Below, piece after piece: positions 1 through 8,440 of a stretch of 64,000 bases of DNA. The position numbers and the translations under genes are program-made. The stretch covers positions 1,240,001 to 1,304,000 of the forward strand of contig NZ_CP121663.1 in the NCBI RefSeq assembly GCF_029714285.1, in the 5' to 3' direction. The notes under the pieces were generated by a model, which saw nothing but the letters and a program-made list of their open reading frames with translations, did not search any database and was not told the DNA's origin. The DNA comes from Rhizobium sp. CB3090. Its GTDB lineage: Bacteria > Pseudomonadota > Alphaproteobacteria > Rhizobiales > Rhizobiaceae. The number at the start of each line of letters is the position of its first letter. The stretch's first letter is position 1.

Positions 1-1368
1 CTCTATGTGAGTCCCGACACTGCGGAGCGGTATATTTCCGCAAGCAAGGTGCTGACGACCGAAGACGCCTCGGCCGATATCAAAAACGCCATCGAAGGCA
101 GCATCGTTTTCATCGGAACCTCCGCTTCCGGCTTGCAGGACGTCCGCACGACCGCCCTTGGTGAAAACGTGCCGGGTGTCTCCATCCATGCGCAGATCGT
201 CGAACAGATCCTTTCAGGCCGCTTCCTTTCCCGGCCGGATTGGGCGGACGGGCTGGAAATCCTGTCCATCGCCGTGCTGGGCAGCCTTCTGGTGATCCTC
301 ACAACCTTCGTCAATCCGGCAGTCGCGCTTGCCTGCGGCCTGCTGATTACCTTTTTTGCCCTCGTCGCCTCCTGGGCGGCCTTTCTCTATGGGGGGCTCC
401 TCTTCGACCCGCTGGCACCCATCGTCGCGGGATCGATCACGCATTTCGCGGCAACGGCATTCCGCTTTCTCGTGACCGACCGGGAACGGCGCGATGTCCG
501 GCGGGCTTTCGGCCACTATCTCTCGCCATCGCTGCTCTATCGCATCGAGCATACGCGCAATGCCCTGCGCCTCGGGGGAGATGAGCGCGAGCTAACCGTC
601 ATGTTCGTCGATGTGCGAAACTTCACCCAGATCAGCGAGGAGATGACGCCGAGCGCCGTCGTCGCATTTCTGAACACGCTGCTCGATGCGCTGAGCCACC
701 ATGTCATTGCCAACGACGGCACGCTCGACAAGTTCATCGGGGACTCGATCATGGCCTTCTGGAACGCGCCCGTGGATGTCTCCGATCATGCCGGCAAGGC
801 CGTGCATGCAGCTCTCGGCATGCGAGAAACCCTCGCCCGGCTCAACGGCACTGATGCATTCGGTTTCGGAGGCAAGCGAAAGGTCGGGATCGGGATCGGC
901 ATCCATACGGGGCTTGCCTGCGTCGGCAATATGGGTGCCGAGACACGCTTCAACTACTCAGCAGTCGGCGATGCCGTAAACATCGCCGCGCGCATCGAAA
1001 CAGCCTGCAAGGACGTCAATTTCGACATTCTGGTATCCGAATCGACAGCTAGCCTGCTGCCCGATTGTGCCCTGCTCGAAGCGGGAGCGCTGACGCTGAA
1101 AGGGAAGAGCATGCGAACCAAACTCTTTGCGGTGGTCGGCGATGCGCGCCTGGCAAGATCTGCCGAATTCGTCGAACTTTGGGCTATGCACAGGCGGCTT
1201 GTCGATGCTCTGCGCGCGCGGTCCACGAGCAACCGCAAACTCGTCAGCGCCGTGAAACTCAAGGCGCAGGTCGCTGCGACAGGACTATTGCAGGATTTTT
1301 ACAGCCAGATTTCGCGCCGAGCCGGACACTTCGTCGATGAACCAGAAGACAAAGCGGCTGACATCTAG
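1..1368 (+). CDS. CHASE2-domain class III adenylate/guanylate cyclase (5' partial)
   Basis: The reading frame is open from base 1, so the true start lies upstream. The visible first ~75 residues look like the end of an extracytoplasmic CHASE2 sensor domain. Two or three membrane segments follow (about residues 80-155), then a class III nucleotide cyclase domain (about 195-370). Seen motifs are FVDVRNFT (first metal aspartate), LDKFIGDSIMAFW (second metal aspartate and a purine-selecting lysine, which favours ATP) and NYSAVGDAVNIAARIE. The protein should make cAMP (less likely cGMP) at the inner membrane in response to a periplasmic signal. It ends 82 bases before the convergent FecR-domain gene; I recall CHASE2 cyclases and FecR proteins being neighbours in rhizobia, so a functional link is plausible but inferred. 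Confidence 0.9.
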   Translation, partial: LYVSPDTAERYISASKVLTTEDASADIKNAIEGSIVFIGTSASGLQDVRTTALGENVPGVSIHAQIVEQILSGRFLSRPDWADGLEILSIAVLGSLLVILTTFVNPAVALACGLLITFFALVASWAAFLYGGLLFDPLAPIVAGSITHFAATAFRFLVTDRERRDVRRAFGHYLSPSLLYRIEHTRNALRLGGDERELTVMFVDVRNFTQISEEMTPSAVVAFLNTLLDALSHHVIANDGTLDKFIGDSIMAFWNAPVDVSDHAGKAVHAALGMRETLARLNGTDAFGFGGKRKVGIGIGIHTGLACVGNMGAETRFNYSAVGDAVNIAARIETACKDVNFDILVSESTASLLPDCALLEAGALTLKGKSMRTKLFAVVGDARLARSAEFVELWAMHRRLVDALRARSTSNRKLVSAVKLKAQVAATGLLQDFYSQISRRAGHFVDEPEDKAADI

Positions 1369-1449
1369 CTGATTTTGCAGCCATCGCCGCTTTCAAATGG
1401 CATCATTGAAAGCGGACAGCAGCCAGTACGGCTCAAAGAGCTTTGTGCG

Positions 1450-2436
1450 CTACCGATGGTGATGCCCGCCGCCATCATGATCGCCATGATGGCCGTCATG
1501 ATCACCATCGTCATGGTCGTCGTCGTCATGATCGCCGTGATGGCTATGATGCTTACCGTCGTCGTCATGCTCGTGCGGTTTACCGGGATCAGGCGCGCTT
1601 GGCGTATTGGGGACATCCGGCGTGCTGGGAGTTTCGGGCGTATTCGGTGCGGCGGGGGCCTGGGCGCGTGGCGATTCCGGTGTATCGGGTTGTGACGGTG
1701 CAGGATTATTAGCCGGAGCGCTGCGCGGAGATATACCGTTAGGCCGGTCTCTCATCGCGGTCGACAGGCCACAATCGCCACCGCCCGCAAAAGCCATTCT
1801 TCCCGAAAGCGTTTGATCGCCGGACAGGAACGGCAGGGCTTTCTGGTTGCCGAGCGTCTTGAGAATATCGCGGTTGACCCGGCGCGGATCGCTTATCTCG
1901 CCATTGCGTTTGGCGACCACGCAGTCGCACTGCGCCTTCAATTGCCTGCAGCCGCCCGCACCGCAAAATTGAGCGGCGCCGTTCAACAGAACGACCGCCG
2001 TCGTCCCATTGCGGCCGACATAAAAATCAAACGCGGTTCCGCGCACACCGATCGTTCCGGCCGGCGTCACGATTTGATAGGCCGAGTGGTTCGAATTTCC
2101 GCTCATCCAGCGGAAAGTCCCCTTTGCCGCATTTATCGTAAGTTTTTTGACCGCGCCGGAGTCATCGAAGACGAATTTGTCGATGACGACAGATGAGCCG
2201 GCGCCGACGGCCAATTTCGTGCCATCTCGAAATGTGAACTGTCCCAAGCCCGAAATGGAGGTGCGGATTTGCTCGTCCCGGTGGACAGGATCAGCGACCG
2301 CCAACGGACCGCCTGCGCCGGTAACTTCAGTTTTAATCAACACCGCCTCGCCGACCTTTTCGGCGGCTCTCGAAGAAAAGGGGGCGAGCAGCGTGACGCT
2401 CAGCACAGCGATCGCGGCATCACGGAGACACGACAT
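1450..2436 (-). CDS. FecR-domain secreted protein with His/Asp-rich tail
   Basis: 328 residues. The start at 2436 is chosen because GGAGGG sits 4-5 bases upstream and the protein then begins with a good signal peptide (MSCLRDAAIAVLSV, cleavage near SRAAEK). Residues ~40-150 match a FecR domain, including GQFTFRDGTKLAVG and TPAGTIGVRGTAFDF. A Pro/Thr-rich linker (~240-287) follows. The last 41 residues are almost only His, Asp and Gly (15 His, 14 Asp), which suggests metal binding in the periplasm. Unlike classical FecR there is no cytoplasmic anti-sigma part and no sigma-factor gene nearby, so it is more likely a periplasmic partner, perhaps of the neighbouring CHASE2 cyclase (inference). Confidence 0.8.
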   Translation of the reverse strand: MSCLRDAAIAVLSVTLLAPFSSRAAEKVGEAVLIKTEVTGAGGPLAVADPVHRDEQIRTSISGLGQFTFRDGTKLAVGAGSSVVIDKFVFDDSGAVKKLTINAAKGTFRWMSGNSNHSAYQIVTPAGTIGVRGTAFDFYVGRNGTTAVVLLNGAAQFCGAGGCRQLKAQCDCVVAKRNGEISDPRRVNRDILKTLGNQKALPFLSGDQTLSGRMAFAGGGDCGLSTAMRDRPNGISPRSAPANNPAPSQPDTPESPRAQAPAAPNTPETPSTPDVPNTPSAPDPGKPHEHDDDGKHHSHHGDHDDDDHDDGDHDGHHGDHDGGGHHHR

Positions 2437-2679
2437 CTCACCCTCCAAGAGTATCCTTGTTTTACCATAGGATAGCCTTGAACGTCCTATCATCCTTTCT
2501 GAGTATAATTGATGCAGTCCGAGCTATTGTCGGATTAGGTGCAGCCGGAAAGCGGGCGCGAAAGGATATTCTACATAACCCTTCGGATGGGGAGGTCGAC
2601 CGATTTCTTCAGCAATATCCAAAACGAGCCGAATTGTACGATATGCCGATTGTGGATCCGAAAGATTGAAGCGTCAGCT

Positions 2680-3417
2680 CTAAACGCCGCGCTTGTTCCC
2701 CCAAAGAAGCACATGCAACTGCGGCAGAACCCGCGCCTCGAACCATCCATCTGCCGTCACCTTGTCCACCAGCCAGCGCATTCGATCCATGATGCCGTCA
2801 ATATCGATCGTTGCATCATCCGCTTCAGGCGGAGGGGGCGTGTGGTTGCCGGGCTGCAGATAGACCGGCAGATGCGGAAAACGGGCGGCGGCGGCACGTG
2901 CATAGGCATAATCGCGATCATCGAAAACGACGATCTTCAACGCGATCTGCGGTCCGTCGGCCGCCAGGCGGAGACAGTCCCCGAGGGCGTCCCAATCGGT
3001 TGCCATTCCGCTCGAAGGCGGCTTTGGGCTCAGCACCAGCACGTCGAGATCGGCAAACCATGCCTTCGCGATGCTCGCCTGGGTTTCCAACGCAAACCTG
3101 TAGCCTTGGTCGTGGCCGTGAGCGATCAGCGATCCGAGCGGCTGGATCGCCGGATTGCCGCCGGAAAGCGAAACCATCAGCGGCTTGCCTCCGGAAAGCC
3201 GGGTCACCTCCTGCCAGATCTCATCGACCGACATCGGCCGCCATTGATCGCGATAATCGCTGTCGACCGCATGCAGCGTATCGCACCAGGAACAGCGATA
3301 ATCGCAGCCGCCGGTCCGGACGAACACTGTCGGAAGTCCGATCAATATTCCCTCGCCCTGGATTGTCGGCCCGAAGATCTCGCTGACGCGGATCGTGGTT
3401 TCGCGCGCCTCGCTCAT
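2680..3417 (-). CDS. queE: 7-carboxy-7-deazaguanine synthase (radical SAM)
   Basis: 245 residues. QueE converts 6-carboxytetrahydropterin to 7-carboxy-7-deazaguanine, the ring-contracting step towards preQ0 and queuosine. The sequence has the start [11 protein letters not shown], the radical SAM cluster motif CDYRCSWC (CX3CX2C) and a glycine-rich [11 protein letters not shown]-binding segment. ATG at 3417 overlaps the queD stop (ATGA), which fixes the start and indicates translational coupling. It is the last gene of queC-queD-queE, all probably controlled by the preQ1 riboswitch ahead of queC. Confidence 0.95.
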   Translation of the reverse strand: MSEARETTIRVSEIFGPTIQGEGILIGLPTVFVRTGGCDYRCSWCDTLHAVDSDYRDQWRPMSVDEIWQEVTRLSGGKPLMVSLSGGNPAIQPLGSLIAHGHDQGYRFALETQASIAKAWFADLDVLVLSPKPPSSGMATDWDALGDCLRLAADGPQIALKIVVFDDRDYAYARAAAARFPHLPVYLQPGNHTPPPPEADDATIDIDGIMDRMRWLVDKVTADGWFEARVLPQLHVLLWGNKRGV

Positions 3418-3770
3418 GGCCGATATTCCGCCCAGGTCTTCGGCGTCTCGCTGACGCGCACTGCCGACGTCTCTGGCAGACGCTGCTTGCACCAGTCGTA
3501 GAAATGCTTTGCCAGATATTCCGACGTCACACGGTCATGACCGAGAACTTCGTTCAGATGACGATGGTCGAAATGCTCGTCGATATAGCGCTTTAGCGGC
3601 GCAAGCTCATGGTAGTCGCGGACGAAACCGTCGGCATTAAGCTCGGCAGCCGAAAGCTCCACCTCGACGATATAGTTGTGCCCGTGCAGCCGGGCGCATT
3701 GATGATCGGCCGGAAGATGGGTGAGCTGATGCGAGGCGGAGAAGTGAAATTGCTTGGTAATGCGGAACAT
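3414..3770 (-). CDS. queD: 6-carboxy-5,6,7,8-tetrahydropterin synthase
   Basis: 118 residues, normal length for QueD. It converts 7,8-dihydroneopterin triphosphate to 6-carboxytetrahydropterin. The zinc-binding histidines are visible in FHFSASHQL and ARLHGHNY, and the family HFDHRHLN segment is present. The ATG at 3770 overlaps the queC stop by one base (TAATG) and its own stop overlaps the queE start, so the three genes are tightly coupled. Confidence 0.95.
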   Translation of the reverse strand: MFRITKQFHFSASHQLTHLPADHQCARLHGHNYIVEVELSAAELNADGFVRDYHELAPLKRYIDEHFDHRHLNEVLGHDRVTSEYLAKHFYDWCKQRLPETSAVRVSETPKTWAEYRP

Positions 3771-4480
3771 TACTTCACCTCCTCGGCCGAATAGCCGGCG
3801 GTCGCCGCCACCCAGAAATCCGGATCGTCGTACTCCGTCGGGTCGTCGACACCGGCGAGATGGAAGGCTTCGCGCCGTTCGACGCAGGTGCCGCAGCGGC
3901 CGCAATGACGAATGCCGCCTTTGTAGCAAGACCAGGTCTCGGCAAAGGGCGTGCCGTTCTTCGCGCCGTCGGTCACGATGTCTGCCTTGGAGATGTTCAC
4001 ATAGGGCGCATAGAGCGAAACGTCGGCATAGCCATCCAGGGCGTGGTTCTGCATCTGCTGAAAAGCATCGATGAAGCCCGGCCGGCAATCCGGATAGATG
4101 AAATGATCGCCGCCATGAACGGCGACGGCGACGGCATCCGCCTTCTGCGCGGCTGCAAGGCCAAAGGCGATCGCGAGCATGATGGCGTTGCGGTTCGGAA
4201 CCACGGTCGCCTTCATCGTTTCTTCGGCATAGTGTCCGTCCGGCACCTCGACGTTGTCTGTCAAGGCCGATCCGGTCAGGTGTGCGCCGATGGCGGTGAT
4301 ATCGATGACGTGATGCGGCACGCCGAGGCGTCTGGCGCAGGCGGCGGCGAATTCCAGCTCCTTGCGATGCCGTTGGCCGTAATCGAACGATACGAGCCCG
4401 ATAAGCTGATGTTCCGCAGCGACCTTATGGGCGAGCGAAACAGAGTCCAATCCGCCGGAGCAGATGACGATAGTCTTCAT
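3770..4480 (-). CDS. queC: 7-cyano-7-deazaguanine synthase
   Basis: 236 residues. QueC makes preQ0 from 7-carboxy-7-deazaguanine with ATP and ammonia. It shows the PP-loop ATP motif SGGLDSVS at the N-terminus and the C-terminal zinc site CYKGGIRHCGRCGTC (CX8CX2CX2C). It is the first gene of queCDE. Its ribosome binding site (AAGGG, 10 bases before ATG) lies inside a preQ1-I aptamer, so queuosine precursor should repress translation initiation. Confidence 0.95.
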   Translation of the reverse strand: MKTIVICSGGLDSVSLAHKVAAEHQLIGLVSFDYGQRHRKELEFAAACARRLGVPHHVIDITAIGAHLTGSALTDNVEVPDGHYAEETMKATVVPNRNAIMLAIAFGLAAAQKADAVAVAVHGGDHFIYPDCRPGFIDAFQQMQNHALDGYADVSLYAPYVNISKADIVTDGAKNGTPFAETWSCYKGGIRHCGRCGTCVERREAFHLAGVDDPTEYDDPDFWVAATAGYSAEEVK

Positions 4481-4488
4481 AATTTGGG

Positions 4489-4521
4489 GTCCCTTGTTTT
4501 GACCGGGTGGGCTGCGACCGG
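4489..4521 (-). promoter_or_regulatory. preQ1-I riboswitch (type 2) upstream of queC
   Basis: Read on the minus strand, CCGGTCGCAGCCCACCCGG is followed by TCAAAACAAGGGACC and then the queC start at 4480. This matches the preQ1 class I aptamer layout: a short P1 hairpin (CCGG/CCGG), a loop with GGTCGCAG, the ligand-contacting C just before the 3' P1 strand, an A-rich AAAACAA segment, and GGG pairing back into the loop as a pseudoknot. The core elements GGTCGCAG and AAAACAAGGG are the same as I remember for the Thermoanaerobacter tengcongensis aptamer. The AAGGG is also the likely Shine-Dalgarno sequence, so control is probably translational. Confidence 0.85.
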
Positions 4522-4699
4522 ATAGTTGAGCCTTTCGAAAGCTGTGCCGGGGTCATTAACAGCAGACCCTGGCAGAAGCAAGGCGTGCACGATCACCCGA
4601 CGAGAAGCAGGTCATCATAGCCATGAGCTTGCGGCGGGCGGATACTCCAATTTAGGTATATATGTCTCTTGACGATTTAAGCTTAACGATTCATTCGGC

Positions 4700-4735
4700 A
4701 AGACAAACAAACATTTAGTATTTAAAGCCTATAAT
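4700..4735 (+). promoter_or_regulatory. possible promoter of the 4795 gene
   Basis: The 4522-4794 gap is AT-rich compared with the flanks. A perfect TATAAT at 4730-4735 lies about 60 bases before the ATG at 4795. No convincing -35 box is at the proper distance. Weak support only. Confidence 0.25.
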
Positions 4736-4794
4736 GGCCGGACATTGAGGCGCTAACTTAGTCAAACCTAAAACATAGAAAGACGTTGGCGCCT

Positions 4795-5706
4795 ATGGCC
4801 TTCGCAGCAAAAGAGCTTGGTCAAAACGAACGTTTCCTGTCCGCTATATTGCATAGCGCGCATGAACTCATGGCGATCTATGATGAAAACCCTCGCATAG
4901 CCTCGATCTTTGCCGCGCAGCAAAGGTGGCTTCTGGCGCATGCCGGCTATGCTCTGTTTCTCGGCTATCCGGATGATCCCACGCCGGCGCTTTATGCCGG
5001 CAGGTTTCTCGATTTCGCAATCAGGCACAAAATCGCAAGCCGCAACACGGCGGCGGCCTTCCTGAAGGAAATGGTAGCCTATCGCTTCGTTCGGCCAATC
5101 GCCGGCAGTTCCGACCGCCGCATCATCTTGCTTGAGCCCACCGAAACGACCCGCGAATATATGGCCCGCTGGATCTATACGCATCTGCTGGTTCTGGATG
5201 CGCTGGACGGCGGCGACAGGATGGCCAGGACGACGGCCAATCCGGCTTCAGTGCTGCAAATGCAGCCTAAGATCGCCAAGATGATCTTTGACAGTGAAAG
5301 CCTGAAGAACCCCGGCGTAACCTTTACTCTGTTCAACTGGGCGACCTCCGGCGGCGTGGTGATGGACTATCTCATCTCCCGGATCAGCGAGATCGATCCC
5401 ACCTCCGACAAGGTCTTGGTCGGCCCGATTTCGCTGAGACTCATCCAGAGCCAGTTCATGATTTCGGGCTCGCATCTGAAGCGGCTTTTGAAACAGGCGA
5501 CAGAACTCGGAAGCGTCGGCTGGGCCGGCGCACCAGGCAAGAGCAGCTTCTGGCTGTCTCGAACCTTCGTCTCCGAATACTGGAACTATCAAGCCGAGAA
5601 ATACGCAATCGTGGACACCGTCAGCCAAGCGGTGCTCGACCAGCCCGATCATTCGGCTAAATCCGACGAAGAGCCTCTTCCCCGCGCACTCGCAATTTCC
5701 GCATAA
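4795..5706 (+). CDS. unrecognised protein with probable winged-helix segments
   Basis: 303 residues from the ATG at 4795; an upstream in-frame TTG at 4786 is possible but weaker. I do not recognise a named family. Residues ~80-140 (NTAAAFLKEMVAYRFV, then SSDRRIILLEPTETTREYM) have the helix-turn-helix plus wing pattern of MarR-like DNA-binding domains. A second similar pattern occurs at ~225-265 (SGSHLKRLLKQATELG, then KSSFWLSRTFVSEYW). No signal peptide or membrane segment is seen. A transcription factor with two winged helices is plausible. It is transcribed divergently from queCDE, and no target is evident. Confidence 0.6.
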   Translation: MAFAAKELGQNERFLSAILHSAHELMAIYDENPRIASIFAAQQRWLLAHAGYALFLGYPDDPTPALYAGRFLDFAIRHKIASRNTAAAFLKEMVAYRFVRPIAGSSDRRIILLEPTETTREYMARWIYTHLLVLDALDGGDRMARTTANPASVLQMQPKIAKMIFDSESLKNPGVTFTLFNWATSGGVVMDYLISRISEIDPTSDKVLVGPISLRLIQSQFMISGSHLKRLLKQATELGSVGWAGAPGKSSFWLSRTFVSEYWNYQAEKYAIVDTVSQAVLDQPDHSAKSDEEPLPRALAISA

Positions 5707-5723
5707 GGGAAAGAGAGGTCTGA

Positions 5724-5748
5724 TGGGACCCGATCGATTCGGATCCCA
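5724..5748 (+). terminator. hairpin after the 4795 gene
   Basis: TGGGA and TCCCA flank an inner CCGA/TCGG stem 17 bases after the stop codon. No T-tract follows, so this is a weak terminator or a bidirectional hairpin facing the small gene at 5812-5976. Confidence 0.35.
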
Positions 5749-5811
5749 AGCGCGGGGCATTCAACGAGATGGAATAGGCATCAGCCTATAGGTGAGCAAG
5801 CTCGGTAGTAC

Positions 5812-5976
5812 TCAGCGTGGATTGAGACCATTGCCTGGCGCGGAGGTAATCTTGTCGGTCCCGTCGATCTGCGGCTTTACCGGCGAGCGCTCGATCTGCA
5901 TCAGCCGCCATTCGTTCTCCAGACGATCGACTACATGTACGGGTATTTCTTTCCGTACGGTTTCACGCTCTTGCAT
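5812..5976 (-). CDS. small 54-residue protein
   Basis: ATG at 5976 is preceded by AGGGAGG with 5-base spacing, a strong ribosome binding site. The protein begins MQERETVRKEIPVHVVDRLE and ends at TGA 5812. It is charged, soluble, and has a regular amphipathic N-terminal half (VVDRLENEWRLMQIERS). The opposite strand has a 79-codon frame here but with poor composition and no SD. Unrecognised; called on SD and composition only. Confidence 0.5.
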   Translation of the reverse strand: MQERETVRKEIPVHVVDRLENEWRLMQIERSPVKPQIDGTDKITSAPGNGLNPR

Positions 5977-6031
5977 CGAGGCCTCCCTGACGTTGGTGTT
6001 CCCTGAATGCCACGGGAGAAATGCTTTGTAA

Positions 6032-6387
6032 ATTGGAGCATTAAAAAGTTTAAACGATTGAATTTGTTTTAATCGATTAGAGATGTGAATATATCTGAGG
6101 AGAACCTGATGAAGATGCAGGTTTGAATCTTCCGATTTGCTGCTCGGTCATTCCATCCGCTGCATCTGTTTTTTCCATCCCTCCTAAATCTGCCTGAAAT
6201 CGGCCATTCCCGACCATTGAAACGCGAGTTGACCCTCGGCCTAGGAAACTCTGTGGTTTGCAATGAACGGCACGACTGCTGGGCAGCAAGCACGAAGAAT
6301 AAGCCATGCCGCGCCAGGATGTGACCATTAAGTCGGCTGTGAAATCAGCTCGCTTGACCATTTAGAAGTATCCAGCGCATTCACGGG
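6032..6387. other. gap without recognisable gene
   Basis: About 355 bases. The short open frames on the minus strand have no ribosome binding site or protein-like pattern. I see no gene, repeat or strong terminator. Confidence 0.4.
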
Positions 6388-7002
6388 TTAAACCGACGGT
6401 GCGTCGCGAGCGAACAAATCAGCGAACGTCGAAACCAAGACCTCCGCCTTGCCGACACCGATGACCCGGATGCCGTTTGGCAGCTCGCTTCTGTAAGTCT
6501 CATGGTGATGGCCATGGACGATTAGCTTGACGCCCATGATTTCAGCTAGATCGTCAATTTCGCAAAAGCCCAAACGACGGGAGGATGGCGCCTCGTGGGT
6601 GATCAAGATGTCGGCCTCCTGCGCCGCCAGCGCATTAAAGTCTTCAGCAAAAAAAGTGGACCTATGACGAAGCGGGAGTCCGCCTCGCCACATCCGGGGC
6701 GGCCGCGAGGCCAGGAACTCGTCGCGGCTAAAGAATTTCGGCAATCCATCGCCGGTGTGCGGGTGCCAGACTGCCTCGTGAAAGACGCCGCCGACACCAG
6801 CGATCCTCACGCCACCGGCACTCACTACGCGCGCGTTGAGGTTTCGATTAGCGATCGCACTCTCGAATACAAAGTCGTGCCACTCCTCGCGATCGGCATC
6901 ATGATTGCCGTGGATGAAATGAACCGATGAACTGCCGCGGATCAAGCCATCCAATTCCTCATCGAGCGGGCGATCGAGATCAAAGTCCCGAGGAAAACCC
7001 AC
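6388..7002 (-). pseudogene. calcineurin-like metallophosphoesterase, N-terminally truncated
   Basis: 204 codons from a GTG at 7002, with an in-frame TAG a few codons upstream. The middle and end of a metallophosphoesterase are clear: GNHD (~residues 32-35), THEAPSS, and GHHHE near the C-terminus. The first two metal-binding motifs of the fold (D-x-H and GD) should lie 40-60 residues before GNHD and are missing. No continuation was found in the other frames just upstream. Without them the dinuclear centre would be incomplete, so this is probably a remnant; a distant frameshifted N-terminus cannot be fully excluded. Confidence 0.6.
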
Positions 7003-7372
7003 TGGACTTCGGGTCGATATCTATGCCGAAGTCAAAAGTTGGTTGTGGCGTCACAAAAATGGCGCCGATTACGTCGCGATCGCAGATCTGTTCCGGCCGT
7101 ACGCCAGATAGGAGGCGGCGCCGGCCCAGCTCGCTGGCGACGTCGGCGCCAGCCGACGCTGCGCGACATTCGTGGCACAGATCATCAAGCTAGGCCGGAA
7201 GGTCATTGAACACACGGCGACGATGTTTGCCAAACGGGTGCCGTTGTCTCACGTCAACAAAAGCAGCATCACATGATCGCCCGCGTAAAGATCCGGTGTT
7301 CGTCCCCCGGATTTCACGGTCACGTCGTCCTGCACGTGATGAAACATGGGATGTTTGGTGCTGAAGGCACCA
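6998..7372. other. gap with one possible coding fragment
   Basis: On the plus strand about 37 codons to the TAG near 7108 read as a protein-like C-terminus (VDIYAEVKSWLWRHKNGADY, then VAIADLFRPYAR). It has no start or SD and I do not recognise the family. It may be the tail of a gene broken by the event that truncated the adjacent phosphoesterase. The rest of the gap shows nothing. Confidence 0.3.
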
Positions 7373-8332
7373 TCAGCGCGTTTCGTTCGGCAGCGGTTGC
7401 TCGCCGACATTGAGCGGCAACAATATCTCGGCAATCAGGTTGCGAATCCAGCAATGAGCCGGGTTCCCCGTCGAGCGCTTGTGCCACACCCCGACGATGA
7501 GCGCCGGCGGAAGCGGCATGGGCGGTGTATAAAGGGAGAGGCCGAAAAGATCCGCTAACCGCTCCGCCAGTTGGCGAGGAACGAGTGCAATATGATCACT
7601 CTCGCTAACAGCTCGGCAGACGCCGAAGAAAACAGGAACCGTCATGACCACCTTCCGGGAGCGTCCGATCTTGGCCAGCGCCGCATCGCCCATGGCTTTT
7701 GTTTTTCCTTCGGGCGAGAAAAGGATATGTCCGAGATCGCAGAACAGGTCGATCGGCAAGGTTTCGCCAAGCGTTATTCCGGCGGCTTCGATTGCAGCGT
7801 TTCCTCTGCGGGCGATGGTCGTGAAGGACGATCGGAATAGCGGACGCCGGTCAATCCAGTCCGGGAATTCTGCATCAGGGATGAGAGCCATGTCGGCTTC
7901 ATATCGCTCAAGTGAGTCGATGTAGCTGTTTGGTACGAGGTCGACTAATTGTACCCGAATACCCGGTGCGCGTTCGTGAATCTCTCGCGCCAGCCGCGGC
8001 ATCAGCATCTCTGCAAAAAAATCGCTGCCTGCCAGCTTGAGAGTGATGCTGGCGCTCTTGGGATCGAAGGAGGCGCCACTCAAAATCGCCTCCATCCTGT
8101 CGAGCGTCTCGCGAAGAGGCAGCGCCAGACCTCGTGCATAATCCGTCGGGCGCAAGCCTTGGCCATGCCGGACGAACAACTGATCATCGAGTGCATAGCG
8201 TAATCTCGATAGGGCGCCGGAAACCGCCGATTGCGACATTCCCAACTTTTCGCCGGCTTTCACGGTCGATCCTTCGCGCAACAAAGCGTCGAGCACGCGC
8301 ACAAGATTGAGATCAAAGGTCGCGAAATTCAT
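7373..8332 (-). CDS. LysR-family transcriptional regulator
   Basis: 319 residues, typical LysR length. The N-terminal winged helix-turn-helix is clear: FDLNLVRVLDALLREGSTVK, then AGEKLGMSQSAVSGALSRLR. The periplasmic-binding-like effector domain follows (~90-300). The start at 8332 gives the usual LysR N-terminus. It is divergent from the cupin gene at 8441 with a 108-base shared intergenic region that contains a 16-base palindrome, so it probably controls that gene. The effector is unknown. Confidence 0.9.
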   Translation of the reverse strand: MNFATFDLNLVRVLDALLREGSTVKAGEKLGMSQSAVSGALSRLRYALDDQLFVRHGQGLRPTDYARGLALPLRETLDRMEAILSGASFDPKSASITLKLAGSDFFAEMLMPRLAREIHERAPGIRVQLVDLVPNSYIDSLERYEADMALIPDAEFPDWIDRRPLFRSSFTTIARRGNAAIEAAGITLGETLPIDLFCDLGHILFSPEGKTKAMGDAALAKIGRSRKVVMTVPVFFGVCRAVSESDHIALVPRQLAERLADLFGLSLYTPPMPLPPALIVGVWHKRSTGNPAHCWIRNLIAEILLPLNVGEQPLPNETR

Positions 8333-8399
8333 TTCACCGATAGTTTCTATGCCATCAAACGATTTTTCTCATAATGGTCCAAGTGTTAAGAACTGCAAG

Positions 8400-8415
8400 A
8401 CGAAAGCGCTTTCGT
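8400..8415. promoter_or_regulatory. 16-base perfect palindrome, likely operator
   Basis: ACGAAAGCGCTTTCGT lies between the divergent LysR and cupin genes, 25 bases before the cupin start. It is a perfect inverted repeat without a loop, as expected for a protein operator. It is not the classical T-N11-A LysR box, so the binding protein is uncertain. Confidence 0.45.
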
Positions 8416-8440
8416 TTCATTCTGACAACAGGAGGGAACG

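Noticed and set aside
1375..1712. Plus-strand frames rich in Met/Ile/Val and His opposite the FecR gene
   Set aside because: They are the complement of the His/Asp-rich repeat; the apparent membrane segment is an artefact of GAT/CAT codons read backwards. No SD.
5792..6031. 79-codon plus-strand frame
   Set aside because: No SD, Ser/Arg/Cys-rich shadow composition; the opposite strand has a better SD-led small gene.
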